Part shown: in pieces, positions 1-8,938 of the stretch
Position numbering within the stretch: position 1 is the first letter of the stretch
Layout of the letters: the number at the start of each line of letters is the position of its first letter
Assembly (NCBI GenBank): GCA_046758905.1
Contig: JBHIBC010000007.1
Location: forward strand, 6,323 to 70,322
DNA: 64,000 nucleotides
Reading direction: 5' to 3'
DNA from: JBHIBC01 sp046758905
Lineage (GTDB): Bacteria > Acidobacteriota > Polarisedimenticolia > Gp22-AA2
Made by a program: the position numbers and the translations under genes
Notes under the pieces: generated by a model
The model's input: the letters and a program-made list of their open reading frames with translations, nothing else
Databases searched by the model: none
Told to the model about the DNA's origin: nothing

Positions 1-686
1 TAGAACGGCTCTTCCAGCGAGCCGTTCTCTTTCAGATCGTCCGGCGTCCCGTCGAAGATCAGCCGGCCGGCGTGCACCAGCAGCACGCGGTCGGCGACCG
101 CCTCCACCTCGCGGAGGATGTGCGTCGAGATCAACACGGTCTTGGTCCTGCCCAGCCTCTGGATGTTGACCCGGAACTCCCGGATCTGATTCGGATCCAG
201 CCCGGCCGTGGGCTCGTCCATGATCAGGACGTCGGGATCGTGCAGGAGCGCCTGCGCCAGTCCCACCCGCTGGCGGTATCCCCTGGACAGCTTGCCGATC
301 GGACGGTCCAGGACCTCGTGGAGGAAGCACTGCTCGGTCACGGCCCCGATCCGATCCTCTCGGCTCCGACCGTCCATTCCCCGGGCCTCGCCGACGAAAC
401 GCAGCAGCTCGTGGGGCGTCATGTTGGGGTAGAGGGGGCCGTTCTCGGGCAGGTAGCCGAGCCTCCGCGAGGCGCCGAGCCGGTCGGTGCCGATGTCGAC
501 TCCGGCGATCATCGCGCTGCCGGCGCTCGGCGCCAGGTACCCGGTCAGGACCTTCATGGTGGTGCTCTTGCCGGCGCCGTTCGGGCCGAGGAAAGCGACG
601 ATCTGCCCCGCGGGGATCGAGAACGAGATGTCCTGGATCGCCACGAACGGGCCGTAGTACTTCGTCAACCCCCTCGCCTCGATCAT
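1..686 (-). CDS. ABC transporter ATP-binding protein, partial (GldA-like)
   Basis: The ATPase subunit of an ABC-2-type exporter, expected on the inner face of the cytoplasmic membrane. The reading frame begins with ATG at 686 (MIEARGLTKYYGPFVAIQD) and runs off the left edge without a stop, so at least 228 residues are present. The Walker A GPNGAGKST is near residue 40, the signature LSRGYRQRVGLAQALL near 140, the Walker B DVLIMDEPTAGLDP directly after it, and the H-loop ISTHIL follows. The sequence most resembles the gliding/Cu-processing ABC ATPases (GldA/NosF type), which usually sit beside an ABC-2 permease; that partner would lie outside the window to the left. The family is certain, the transported substrate is not visible. 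Confidence 0.93.
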   Translation of the reverse strand, partial: MIEARGLTKYYGPFVAIQDISFSIPAGQIVAFLGPNGAGKSTTMKVLTGYLAPSAGSAMIAGVDIGTDRLGASRRLGYLPENGPLYPNMTPHELLRFVGEARGMDGRSREDRIGAVTEQCFLHEVLDRPIGKLSRGYRQRVGLAQALLHDPDVLIMDEPTAGLDPNQIREFRVNIQRLGRTKTVLISTHILREVEAVADRVLLVHAGRLIFDGTPDDLKENGSLEEPF

Positions 687-855
687 CGGCCTGGAGGCGC
701 CGTTGCGCATGCCTGTCCGCGACCTCGGGTCTGCTGTGTGGACTCCCGCGGCGGTTCGGTGTGCTTGGCCGGCTCGCCGCCGGCCCGCCGGGGTGACGTC
801 CGGAGCATGTAATCATGCAACAACCGGGGGCGCTTGGCAAATGGGTCGGGAGTAT

Positions 856-1593
856 TCAGCGGGCTCGGGCGGCGCGCATCCGGCGGAGCTCGGCCAGGAC
901 CGGCATCTCCTTGAGGGCCGCGGCCGGGAGCGCCTCCCAGTCCACGCCGCGCGGAGGCGGGGGCGGATCCTCGACCCGGATCAGCTCCTCCGGCGTGGCG
1001 ATCCAGGTGACCGGCAGGTCGTGGCGTTCGCGCGGGAGCCCCTCCACGATCTGCAGGCGGTGCACGGTGGTGGCCACCGGGGCCGGGCCGTGGCCGAGCT
1101 CGCGCAGGATCGCGTACTCGATGTCGCCGTACCCGTGCCCCTTTCCGCACCGGCCTCCCGCTCTCGTCACCGCCACCGAACCGGTCACGATCAGATCCAT
1201 CCGCGGGAGCTCCGACAGAGGCACCTCGACGCTCCACCGGCCGCCGCGGGACAGGCTCGCAGCCTCCGCGAGCCGATCGCGCGGGATCGCGGAGGGGTCG
1301 AGCCGCCTGAAGCCGCCGCGCAGGCGTGGGGCCGGGACGAAGAGCACCATTCCCCGGCGGAGGGCCTCCAGCCGGAGCGGGCGCTGCGGCGCGTCGGGGT
1401 TCACTTTGATCAGCCGGGCCGAGGCGAAGGCCGGCCCGTCGAGGAGTCTGCGCGCCGCCGCCCCGGCTCCGGCGAAGTTGGGGATCCGGCCGTGGGGCGG
1501 AAAGGGGAAGCGGGCGGCCCCCTCGCGCTCGAGCGCGTCCCACACCGCCCTGCGGGCGGCATCCTTGGTGGCGAACGGCCCCGCCCCTCTCAC
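856..1593 (-). CDS. 5-formyltetrahydrofolate cyclo-ligase family protein
   Basis: About 245 residues. The N-terminal part reads KDAARRAVWDALEREG, then FPPHGRIPNFAGAGAAARRL, then a segment with KVNPDAPQRPLR and VLFVPAPRLRGGF. This order is typical of the 5-formyl-THF cyclo-ligase fold in the MTHFSD-like branch (longer than the 190-residue Fau/YgfA type, and here without the RNA-binding domain). Activity on 5-formyl-THF is inferred from the family only. The open frame extends to 1890, but that extension is low-complexity and antisense to the next gene. I therefore chose GTG at 1593, just before the conserved region; the start is uncertain. The gene is divergent from the secreted protein at 1778. 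Confidence 0.75.
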   Translation of the reverse strand: MRGAGPFATKDAARRAVWDALEREGAARFPFPPHGRIPNFAGAGAAARRLLDGPAFASARLIKVNPDAPQRPLRLEALRRGMVLFVPAPRLRGGFRRLDPSAIPRDRLAEAASLSRGGRWSVEVPLSELPRMDLIVTGSVAVTRAGGRCGKGHGYGDIEYAILRELGHGPAPVATTVHRLQIVEGLPRERHDLPVTWIATPEELIRVEDPPPPPRGVDWEALPAAALKEMPVLAELRRMRAARAR

Positions 1594-1777
1594 GCCGCCG
1601 ATCCTAACGCGGACCGTGTCCCGCCCGCTCGGCCGCCCGGGGTGAGGGCGCCGAATAATGCCCCCGCCGGGGCTGTTCCCGATCCCCGGGCGACCGCTGC
1701 GAGAGCTCGTCGCCCCCCAGGATCTGGTTGCGCGGGCCGGCCGGTGGCGGTATGACTGCGGCACCCGAGGGGCGCTC

Positions 1778-2827
1778 ATGCGTGGAGCGGGATCGTACAT
1801 CCCCCTGTTGATTGTGGCGGCGGGCGTGGCGGGCAGCGCCCGCCCGGCGGGCGCGGCGACGGCGGTCCTCGCGCCCGTGAAGGACAACACCCTCTACGAG
1901 ACCAGCGACGGCTCGCTGAGCAACGGCGCCGGGCAGCATCTCTTCGCCGGCAACAACGGCCTCGGCGAGACGCGCAGGGGGTTGATCGCCTTCGACATCG
2001 CCGGCGGCATCCCGCCCGGCGCGACCATCACCGGCGCGAGTCTAACCCTGAGCATGTCCCGGACGCGGGCGGGCCCGGAGCCGGTGTCGCTGCATCGCGT
2101 TCTGGCGGACTGGGGCGAGGGGACCTCGGTCGCCGGCCGAGGGGAGGGGATCGGCGCCCCGTCCACCCCCGGCGACGCCACTTGGATCCATAGGTTCTTC
2201 AGCGAGCTCCGGTGGGCCGCCGCCGGCGGCGATTTCGACCCGACGCCGAGCGCCACCATCATGGTCGGCGGGATCGGCCTCTACACCTGGATCTCCACGC
2301 CGGCGCTGGTGGCGGACGTCCAGTTGTGGCTCGACGCGCCGGGGATGAATTCCGGCTGGATCCTGATCGGGAACGAGCTGGGCAGCGCGACCGCGAAGCG
2401 GTTCGACTCGAGGGAGAACATCTCCGCCGCCTCCCGACCGATGCTCTCGGTGGAGTTCACATCCGGCGCCACGTCCGCCGGCCGGGTGCCGAACGGCGCG
2501 GACGCGCCCGGGCAGCCGCTGACGGCGCAGCTCGAGCCGGCGAGCGGCTCGCTGCGGCTGAGCTGGGGCCGCTCCTGCCTTCCCGGCGACACGGACTTCG
2601 AGATCTACGAGGGACGGATCGGCGAGTTCACGGGCCATGTCCCGATCGCCTGCAGCACCGGGGGCGCCACCTCGGCGGCCATCACGCCCGCCCCGGGCGA
2701 TCGGTACTACCTGATCGTGCCGAGGAACCCGAGCCGGGAGGGCTCGTACGGGGTCGACAGCAGGGGCGCCGATCGGGGCGCCAGCCCCGACGCCTGTCTC
2801 CCCCAGAGCGTGGCCGCCTGCCCTTAG
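1778..2827 (+). CDS. secreted DNRLRE-type protein with FN3-like C-terminal module
   Basis: 349 residues from the ATG at 1778. A signal peptide (MRGAGSYIPLLIVAAGVAG, then PAGA) is followed by a domain opening with ATAVLAPVKDNTLYE. It continues through a field of alternating beta strands containing RRGLIAFDIAG and DVQLWLDAP, the pattern of DNRLRE / carbohydrate-binding-like beta-sandwich domains of extracellular proteins. The last ~110 residues form a second domain (LRLSWGRSC, FEIYEG, YYLIVPRN, terminal AACP). That domain resembles the end of the 2,935-residue protease at 62 kb. No catalytic motif is visible, so a surface or binding role is inferred. The frame is open upstream to 1658 but only this ATG gives a signal peptide at the N-terminus. 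Confidence 0.75.
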   Translation: MRGAGSYIPLLIVAAGVAGSARPAGAATAVLAPVKDNTLYETSDGSLSNGAGQHLFAGNNGLGETRRGLIAFDIAGGIPPGATITGASLTLSMSRTRAGPEPVSLHRVLADWGEGTSVAGRGEGIGAPSTPGDATWIHRFFSELRWAAAGGDFDPTPSATIMVGGIGLYTWISTPALVADVQLWLDAPGMNSGWILIGNELGSATAKRFDSRENISAASRPMLSVEFTSGATSAGRVPNGADAPGQPLTAQLEPASGSLRLSWGRSCLPGDTDFEIYEGRIGEFTGHVPIACSTGGATSAAITPAPGDRYYLIVPRNPSREGSYGVDSRGADRGASPDACLPQSVAACP

Positions 2828-2881
2828 GGACGCCCGAGGGGCGGGGTGACCCGAGAGGCGGCGCGCCATCTCACGGACGGA

Positions 2882-2887
2882 TATAAT
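2882..2887 (+). promoter_or_regulatory. candidate -10 box upstream of the dehydrogenase
   Basis: A perfect TATAAT lies in otherwise GC-rich intergenic DNA, 131 bases before the ATG at 3018. No convincing -35 box is found 16-18 bases upstream, so this is a candidate only. Confidence 0.3.
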
Positions 2888-3017
2888 GAACGGCCCCCGA
2901 ACGAGGCGCGCGCGGCCGCGCGGACGGCACCCGGACTCTCCGTCGGCGCGAGGGCCCGGCTCCCGATCGAACGGTTCGACCGGCGCTGCCGGCCGCGCAC
3001 AACCTCGGGGAGCGACC

Positions 3018-3902
3018 ATGGAGAGAGCGCACGTCGGGTTCATCGGGCTGGGGATCATGGGGCGTCCCATGGCGGGACACATCCTGAAGGCCGGGTTCCC
3101 GCTCACGGTCTTTAACCGCACGCGTCGGAGGACGAAGGAGCTGAGTTCGGCCGGCGCCCGCGTGGCCGACTCGCCCGCTGCGCTCGCCTCCGAATCGGAG
3201 ATCGTCATCACCATGGTCTCCGACTCGCCCGACGTGGAGCAGGTCGTGGCCGGCGCGGGCGGGGTTCTCGAGGGCATCCGGCCCGGGTCGGTGGTCGTCG
3301 ACATGAGCACCATCTCCCCGGCGGTGGCGTGCCGACTCGACGCGAGGCTGCGGAAGCTCCGGTGCGCGCTGGTGGACGCCCCGGTGTCCGGGGGCGACGT
3401 CGGAGCCAGGGAGGCCACCCTGGCGATCATGGCCGGAGGCGACCGGGAGGCGGTCGAGCGGGTCCGGCCGGTGCTCGAGACCATGGGACGCAGCGTCACC
3501 TACTGCGGCCCGGCCGGTTCCGGGCAGCTCACCAAGCTGTGCAACCAGATCCTGGTGTCGGTGACGCTGCTCGGCGTCAGCGAGGCGATCGCCCTCGCGC
3601 GGCGCGCCGGCCTCGACCCACGCGCCATGATCGGAGCGGTGGCGCCGGGGGCCGCCGGGAGCTGGCAGCTCGAGAACCTCGGGCCGAGGATCCTGGAGCG
3701 CGACTTCGCGCCCGGGTTCACGATCGACCTGATGCAGAAAGACCTGCGGCTGGTGCTGGAGGCCGCTGCGGAGTCCGGCGCGGCGCTCCCGGCGACCGCC
3801 CTGGTCCACCAGCTGTTCCGTTCCGCGCAGTCGAGCGGGGACGGAGGTCGGGGGACGCAGGCGCTGGCGCGAGTGCTGGAGCGGCTGGCGGCCCTGGGGT
3901 GA
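3018..3902 (+). CDS. 3-hydroxyisobutyrate / beta-hydroxyacid dehydrogenase family
   Basis: 294 residues, the usual length for this NAD(P)-dependent family (3-hydroxyisobutyrate, tartronate semialdehyde and related reductases). The N-terminal Rossmann motif GFIGLGIMGRPMAGHI is at residues 7-22. The substrate-binding segment DAPVSGGDVGA is near 118, and the catalytic Lys is in GSGQLTKLCNQ near 170. The C-terminal helical domain contains FAPGFTIDLMQKDL. The ATG at 3018 is preceded by GGGGAG at a good distance; the frame is open further upstream but the extra residues are low-complexity. The exact acid substrate cannot be read from sequence. The 3' end overlaps the convergent PfpI gene by 185 bases. 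Confidence 0.88.
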   Translation: MERAHVGFIGLGIMGRPMAGHILKAGFPLTVFNRTRRRTKELSSAGARVADSPAALASESEIVITMVSDSPDVEQVVAGAGGVLEGIRPGSVVVDMSTISPAVACRLDARLRKLRCALVDAPVSGGDVGAREATLAIMAGGDREAVERVRPVLETMGRSVTYCGPAGSGQLTKLCNQILVSVTLLGVSEAIALARRAGLDPRAMIGAVAPGAAGSWQLENLGPRILERDFAPGFTIDLMQKDLRLVLEAAAESGAALPATALVHQLFRSAQSSGDGGRGTQALARVLERLAALG

Positions 3903-4692
3903 GCACGCCCGGGCTCGCGATGACCAGGGCCCGAACCGTTCCCGGCTCCGGCGGCCAGGGGAGGATCAGGCCCCTCCCGACCCCCCGGGCGACATCGTCG
4001 CCGTACAGGTGGGCGACCAGGTACATCGCCACCTCGTAGCTCCTCGCGCCCCCCTCGGAAGTGAGCGTCGCGCCGTCGTGGACGAAGCTGAAGCCGCGCC
4101 GCAGGTCCAGGGACGGGAACATCGCGGCGAAGCGATCCTGGTCGGAGGGGAAGGTCGTGCAGGCGCGTCCGTCCAGCAGGCCTGCCGCCGCGAGGACGAA
4201 CGCGCCGTCGCACAGGGACACCACGAAGCGCGCCCCGCCCCCGGCCCGCCGCACCCAGTCGATGAGAGCCCCGTCCCGCAGGTCGCGATCCATGCTCCCC
4301 TCGGCGCTCGGGACCACCAGGATGTCGATCCCGGGGGCGTCGTCGAACGAGTAGTGCGGGATCAGCCGCAGACCCTCGAAGGTGGTGACCGGGCGGCCGT
4401 CGGGGGAGATGGTGAACACCTCGATGCCCGGGACGGTCCCGGTGTGGAAGACCGTGTGCTGGAGGACATCGTACGGGGCCATCAGCTCGGTGTTGAACAC
4501 GCCGTCCACGACCAGGAATCCGGCGCGCAGCGCGCGGTCGCGCGGCAGGTCGGCCGGGCGGGGCGGGGCCGGCCACCCGCGGCCGACCGCGGCCACCGGG
4601 CCGGAGGAGCGATCCCGGCAGGCCGGGGACCCTAGCGCCGCCGACAGGAGGATCAGCGCGAGCCGCCGGCAGCGGGTCGTGCGCGTCGTCAC
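3718..4692 (-). CDS. DJ-1/PfpI family lipoprotein
   Basis: 324 residues, GTG start one base after the helicase stop, so the two genes are probably co-transcribed. The N-terminus is a lipoprotein signal with the acceptor Cys in GSPAC (Cys25). The class-I glutamine-amidotransferase-like domain spans about residues 55-245. It has FLVVDGVFNTELMAPYDVL at its start and the nucleophile elbow VSLCDGAFVLAAAGLLDG with Cys161. This resembles the PfpI/AraC-N-terminal type domain, here anchored in the envelope. Residues after about 245 are Pro/Ala/Arg-rich low complexity. They overlap the convergent dehydrogenase gene, so the true stop may lie nearer 3900 or the tail may be non-conserved. Function beyond the fold is unknown. 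Confidence 0.75.
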   Translation of the reverse strand: MTTRTTRCRRLALILLSAALGSPACRDRSSGPVAAVGRGWPAPPRPADLPRDRALRAGFLVVDGVFNTELMAPYDVLQHTVFHTGTVPGIEVFTISPDGRPVTTFEGLRLIPHYSFDDAPGIDILVVPSAEGSMDRDLRDGALIDWVRRAGGGARFVVSLCDGAFVLAAAGLLDGRACTTFPSDQDRFAAMFPSLDLRRGFSFVHDGATLTSEGGARSYEVAMYLVAHLYGDDVARGVGRGLILPWPPEPGTVRALVIASPGVLTPGPPAAPALAPAPASPDLRPRSTARNGTAGGPGRSPGAPRRTPQRPPAPAAGLSASGRS

Positions 4693-4693
4693 C

Positions 4694-6922
4694 TCAGATC
4701 CTCTCCAGCGGCGCGTAGCGCGGGAGGAATTTCTTCGAGCCGTACATGGAGAACGACACCGTCAGCTTCAACGTGTCCCCTCGCCCCTCGACGCCGATCA
4801 CGGTCCCGACCCCGTACTCGGGGTGATGGACCTTGCACCCGAGGGTGTATGCGTCCTGCCCGTCCGCGCCCGCGTCGTCCTGCGGTCCCTCGGAGAGGAG
4901 CCCCGCCCCGGGCGGGCGGGCTCCCGACGCCCGGCCCGCGCGCCGTCGCCCGGCACGGCGCCGCGCGACCTCTCCGCCCGCGCCCGGCGACGCGCCCCAC
5001 GAGGCGTCCTCGAGGTCCTCCCGGAGGAGGCGCGCCGGGATCTCCCGCAGGAAACGGGACGGCTCGGTCGGCCGGGGCTCCCCGAACAGGCGCCGCGACA
5101 GCGCCCGGCTCAGTATGAGCCGTCGGCCGGCGCGCGTCATGCCGACGTAGAACAGCCGCCGTTCCTCCTCGAGGTCGTCGTGCTCCTCCGCCGATCGGGC
5201 GTGCGGGAACAGGTCCTCCTCCAGCCCGACGACGAACACCACCGGGAACTCCAGGCCCTTGGCCGAGTGCAGCGTCATGAGGTTCATGCCCGGGCTGCCG
5301 CGCGCGTTCTCGGTCTCCGACAGCAGTGCGGCCCGGTCGAGGAAGGCCTGCAGGCCGGCCTCCAGGCCGTCGTATGCCGACACGGCGTTCACCAGCTCCT
5401 CCAGGTTCTCGACCCGGGCGGCGGCATCGCCGGGCGAGGTCGCCTCCAGGTAGGCGTCGAGCCGGGTGCGCCGGATGATCGCCGCGACCAGGCGGCTCGG
5501 TCCCAGCCGGCCCGCGTCGCCCCGGAGATCGGACATCAGATCCAGGAATGAGCGCAGGGCCCTCGAGGCCCGGGCGCCGACCCGTCCCTGCTCGACGCTC
5601 CTGCGGATCGCCTCCTCGAGCCCGAGGCCGCCCTCGCGGGCGACCTCGGAGACGGTCTCGAGCGTCGCCCTGCCGATGTCGCGCGGGGGCACGTTGACGA
5701 TGCGGCGGAGGCTCACGTCGTCGCGCGGGTTGACGATCGCCCGCAGGTAGGCCAGCAGGTCGCGGATCTCGCGCCGGTCGTAAAAGCGTGTCCCGCCGAC
5801 GATCAGGTAGGGGAGGCCGGCCCGGGCCAGGGTCTCCTCGAGGGCGCGCGACTGCGCGTTGGTCCGGTAGAGGACCGCCATCTCCTGCAGGTCGTAGTCG
5901 CGGCGCAGCCCGATCGCCCGCCGGACGACGCGGTCCGCCTCGTGCCGCTCGTCGGCGGCGACCATCAGCTCGACCGGCTCCCCGGCCGGCGCGTCGCACC
6001 AGAGGCTCTTATCGATGCGGCTCACGTTGTTGCGGATCACCGCGGTGGCGGCCTGGAGGATGTTGCCGGTGGAGCGGTAGTTCTGCTCCAGCTTGATGAC
6101 CCGGGTGCCGGGGAAGTCCTTCTCGAACGACAGGATGTTGTTGATATCGGCGAACCGGAAGCGGTAGATCGACTGGTCAGGGTCCCCGACCGCGCAGACG
6201 TTGCCGTGCGCCGCCGCCAGGGCGCGGATCAGGCGATACTGCGGCGGGTTGGTGTCCTGGTACTCGTCGACCATCAGGTAACGCACCCGCGAGGCCACCT
6301 CGCGGGCGACGTCGGCGTGCGAGCGGAACAGCTCGAGGACCTGCCCGATCAGGTCGTCGAAGTCCATCGCGTTGCAGTCCCGCAGCCGCTGCTGATAGAG
6401 CGCGTAGATCTTCGAGATGACCTCGTCCCGGAAGCTGTCGGAGGAGCGCTCGAGCGCGGCGGGGGTGAGCCCGCGGTTCTTGGCGTCGCTGATCCGGTGC
6501 CGGAGCATGCGCGGCGGGAAGGAGCCGTCGTCGAGCTTCAGCTCGGCGAGGCACGCCTTGAGGAGCGCGGTCTGGTCGGCCTCGTCGTAGACCTGGAAGT
6601 CGGCGCCGTAGCCGAGGAGGGGCGCCCGGACGCGCAGCAGCCTCAGGCACCAGGAATGGAAGGTGGACACGTGCGCGCCGCCGTGATGCGCTCCGACCAG
6701 CGCGTCCACCCGCTCCTTCATCTCGCCGGCCGCCTTGTTGGTGAAGGTGACCGCCACCACCTCGTGCGCCGGCGCCAGGCGGCGGTCGAGGATGTAGGCC
6801 AGGCGGTGCACGATCACCCGGGTCTTTCCGGACCCCGCGCCGGCCACGATCAGCAGCGGCCCCTCGGTCTGCTCCACCGCCTCGCGCTGGGGCGGATTGA
6901 GCGGCTCGAGCACTCGATCCAT
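4694..6922 (-). CDS. pcrA: UvrD/PcrA-type 3'-5' DNA helicase
   Basis: 742 residues, the normal length for UvrD/PcrA superfamily-1A helicases that unwind DNA in repair and remove RecA or stalled RNA polymerase. The start MDRVLEPLNPPQREAV carries the Q motif. Walker A is AGAGSGKT at residues 27-34, motif Ia is VTFTNKAAGEMKERV, motif II is DEYQDTN, and later motifs include GDPDQSIYRFR, NYRSTGNIL and VTLHSAKGLEFPVVFV-like MTLHSAKGLEFP. The last ~60 residues (VHHPEYGVGTVIGVEG) match the Tudor-like C-terminal domain through which PcrA contacts RNA polymerase. Residues about 620-680 are Arg/Ala-rich linker. It lies upstream of the PfpI gene and downstream of glmS. Confidence 0.95.
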   Translation of the reverse strand: MDRVLEPLNPPQREAVEQTEGPLLIVAGAGSGKTRVIVHRLAYILDRRLAPAHEVVAVTFTNKAAGEMKERVDALVGAHHGGAHVSTFHSWCLRLLRVRAPLLGYGADFQVYDEADQTALLKACLAELKLDDGSFPPRMLRHRISDAKNRGLTPAALERSSDSFRDEVISKIYALYQQRLRDCNAMDFDDLIGQVLELFRSHADVAREVASRVRYLMVDEYQDTNPPQYRLIRALAAAHGNVCAVGDPDQSIYRFRFADINNILSFEKDFPGTRVIKLEQNYRSTGNILQAATAVIRNNVSRIDKSLWCDAPAGEPVELMVAADERHEADRVVRRAIGLRRDYDLQEMAVLYRTNAQSRALEETLARAGLPYLIVGGTRFYDRREIRDLLAYLRAIVNPRDDVSLRRIVNVPPRDIGRATLETVSEVAREGGLGLEEAIRRSVEQGRVGARASRALRSFLDLMSDLRGDAGRLGPSRLVAAIIRRTRLDAYLEATSPGDAAARVENLEELVNAVSAYDGLEAGLQAFLDRAALLSETENARGSPGMNLMTLHSAKGLEFPVVFVVGLEEDLFPHARSAEEHDDLEEERRLFYVGMTRAGRRLILSRALSRRLFGEPRPTEPSRFLREIPARLLREDLEDASWGASPGAGGEVARRRAGRRRAGRASGARPPGAGLLSEGPQDDAGADGQDAYTLGCKVHHPEYGVGTVIGVEGRGDTLKLTVSFSMYGSKKFLPRYAPLERI

Positions 6923-6994
6923 GGCGTGGATTATCGCACAGCGCTCCGCGGGGCGCGGCTCTCGGCCTTCGGCGTCGCGAGGGAGGCGGCCCGC

Positions 6995-8833
6995 CTACTC
7001 GACCGTGACCGACTTGGCGAGGTTGCGCGGCTGGTCGACGTCGCAGCCGCGCCGCAGGGCGATGTGGTAGGCGAGGAGCTGGAGCGGCACGGCGGCGAGG
7101 ATCGGCGTGAGGAGGTCGGAGGTGCGCGGGACCCCGATGACGGTCGGGAAGCGGCGCGTCGCCTCCTCGGTGCCCTCGTGGGTCACCAGGATGACGGTGC
7201 CGTCCCGGGCCTGCACCTCCTCGATGTTGGCCATCATCTTGTCGTAGAGCATGTCGCCGAACACCAGCGCGACCACCGGCATGCTCCGGTCGATCAGGGC
7301 GATCGGCCCGTGCTTCATCTCGCCGGCGGGGTAGCCCTCCGCGTGGATGTAGGAGATCTCCTTCAGCTTGAGGGCCCCCTCGAGCGCGATCGGGTAGTTG
7401 ATGCCGCGGCCGAGGTAGAGGAAGTCCCCGGCCCGGTAGAAGTCCTTGGCGATCTCCTCGACCTTCGCATCGAGCGCCAGGGCCTGCTCGACCTGGTTCG
7501 GGATGCGCAGCAGAGCCTCGATCTGCCGCCGGCACTCGTCCGGCGGGAGCGTCCCGCGGATCAGCCCCGCGTGCAGCGCGAACAGATGCAGCGCCGCGAT
7601 CTGCGCGGTGAACGCCTTGGTCGAGGCCACGCCGATCTCCGGCCCCGCGTGCGTGTGGATCACCCCCTGCGCCTCCCGCGTCACCATCGAGCCGACCACG
7701 TTGCAGATGGCCAGGGTCTTCACCCCGCGTCGGATCGCTTCGCGCTGCGCGGCCAGCGTATCCGCCGTCTCTCCCGACTGGCTGATCACCATGACCAGGT
7801 GGTCCTCCTCCAGGATGGGATCCCGATAGCGGAACTCGGAGCCTATGTCCACCTCCACCGGCAGCCGCGCGAGCCTCTCGATCATGAACTTGCCGACCAG
7901 GGCCGCGTGCCAGGAGGTCCCGCAGGCGACCAGGTGTAGCTTGCGGCAGCGGCGGAACTCCCGGTCGCTGATCTCCATCTCGTCCAGGAAGATCCGGCCG
8001 GTCTCCTGCGACACGCGCCCGAGGAGGGTGTCGCGGATCGCCCGCGGCTGCTCGTAGATCTCCTTCAGCATGAAATGCTTGAACCCGGCCTTCTCGGCCA
8101 TGATCGGGTCCCAGGTGATGCGCTGGATGGTCTTGGAGACCGGCGATCCGGCCTGGTCGGTGATCATCACGCCGCCTTCGGTGACCACCGCCAGCTCCCG
8201 ATCGTCCAGGAAGAACATGTCGCGCGTGTGGTGCAGGATGGCGGGGATGTCGGAGGCCACGAAGTACTCGTCCTTGCCCAGACCGACGACCAGCGGAGGA
8301 CCGTTGCGGGCCGCGACGATCTTCTGCGGGTCGCGCGACGACACCGCCGCGAAGGCGTAGGAACCCTGCAGCCTGGGGACCGCCCGGCGCACGCCCTCCT
8401 CCAGCGGCAGTGCCAGCGACGTACGCGCCTGCTCGATGAGGTGGGCGATCACCTCGGTGTCGGTCTCAGTCTTGAACTTGTGGCCCGCGGCCGAAAGCTC
8501 CCGCTTGAGGTCCTTGTAGTTCTCGATGATCCCGTTGTGGACGACGACCAGGGACCCGGTGCAATCGCGATGGGGGTGGGCGTTCTCCTCCGTGGGCCGG
8601 CCGTGCGTCGCCCAGCGGGTGTGCCCCAGGCCGAACGACCCGTCGAGGTCCGTGAGCCGCAGGCTCTCCTCGAGGTCCCGCAGCTTGCCGGCGCTGCGGA
8701 CCACGTTGATGTCCGACCCGTCGATGACCGCGATTCCGGCGGAGTCGTAGCCGCGGTACTCCAGACGCCGCAGCCCGTCCAGCAGGACGGTGCTCACGTT
8801 CTGGTGTCCGATGTATCCGATGATCCCGCACAT
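6995..8833 (-). CDS. glmS: glutamine--fructose-6-phosphate aminotransferase (isomerizing)
   Basis: 612 residues, full length. GlmS makes glucosamine-6-phosphate from fructose-6-phosphate and glutamine, the first step to UDP-GlcNAc for peptidoglycan and LPS. The nucleophile Cys follows the initiator Met (MCGIIGYIG). The Ntn amidotransferase domain has LEYRGYDSAGIAV, GHTRWATHG and VVVHNGIIENY. Two SIS domains follow (MVISQSGETADTLAA, STKAFTAQ, HAEGYPAGEMKHGPIALID), and the C-terminus reads DVDQPRNLAKSVTVE, the conserved end. It is followed on the same strand by pcrA and preceded by glmU, so the two hexosamine genes are adjacent. I see no glmS ribozyme core in the 105 bases upstream. Confidence 0.98.
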   Translation of the reverse strand: MCGIIGYIGHQNVSTVLLDGLRRLEYRGYDSAGIAVIDGSDINVVRSAGKLRDLEESLRLTDLDGSFGLGHTRWATHGRPTEENAHPHRDCTGSLVVVHNGIIENYKDLKRELSAAGHKFKTETDTEVIAHLIEQARTSLALPLEEGVRRAVPRLQGSYAFAAVSSRDPQKIVAARNGPPLVVGLGKDEYFVASDIPAILHHTRDMFFLDDRELAVVTEGGVMITDQAGSPVSKTIQRITWDPIMAEKAGFKHFMLKEIYEQPRAIRDTLLGRVSQETGRIFLDEMEISDREFRRCRKLHLVACGTSWHAALVGKFMIERLARLPVEVDIGSEFRYRDPILEEDHLVMVISQSGETADTLAAQREAIRRGVKTLAICNVVGSMVTREAQGVIHTHAGPEIGVASTKAFTAQIAALHLFALHAGLIRGTLPPDECRRQIEALLRIPNQVEQALALDAKVEEIAKDFYRAGDFLYLGRGINYPIALEGALKLKEISYIHAEGYPAGEMKHGPIALIDRSMPVVALVFGDMLYDKMMANIEEVQARDGTVILVTHEGTEEATRRFPTVIGVPRTSDLLTPILAAVPLQLLAYHIALRRGCDVDQPRNLAKSVTVE

Positions 8834-8843
8834 GTCCGTCTCG

Positions 8844-8873
8844 AATATAAGCCGGGTGGGCCCTGCCCGCCAA
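8844..8873 (-). promoter_or_regulatory. candidate sigma-70 promoter of glmS
   Basis: Read on the minus strand, TTGGCG (8873-8868), an 18-base spacer and TATATT (8849-8844) lie just upstream of the glmS ATG at 8833. The -35 box is weak and the leader would be very short, so confidence is low. Confidence 0.3.
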
Positions 8874-8938
8874 GCCGTCCCTCGCGGGGGGCGCCGGCGG
8901 CGGGGACGCGCCGCCGGGAGGGGGCCCGGAGCGCGCCC

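Noticed and set aside
8834..8938. Possible glmS ribozyme upstream of glmS
   Set aside because: The gap is only 105 bases up to the glmU stop and shows none of the conserved glmS-ribozyme core.
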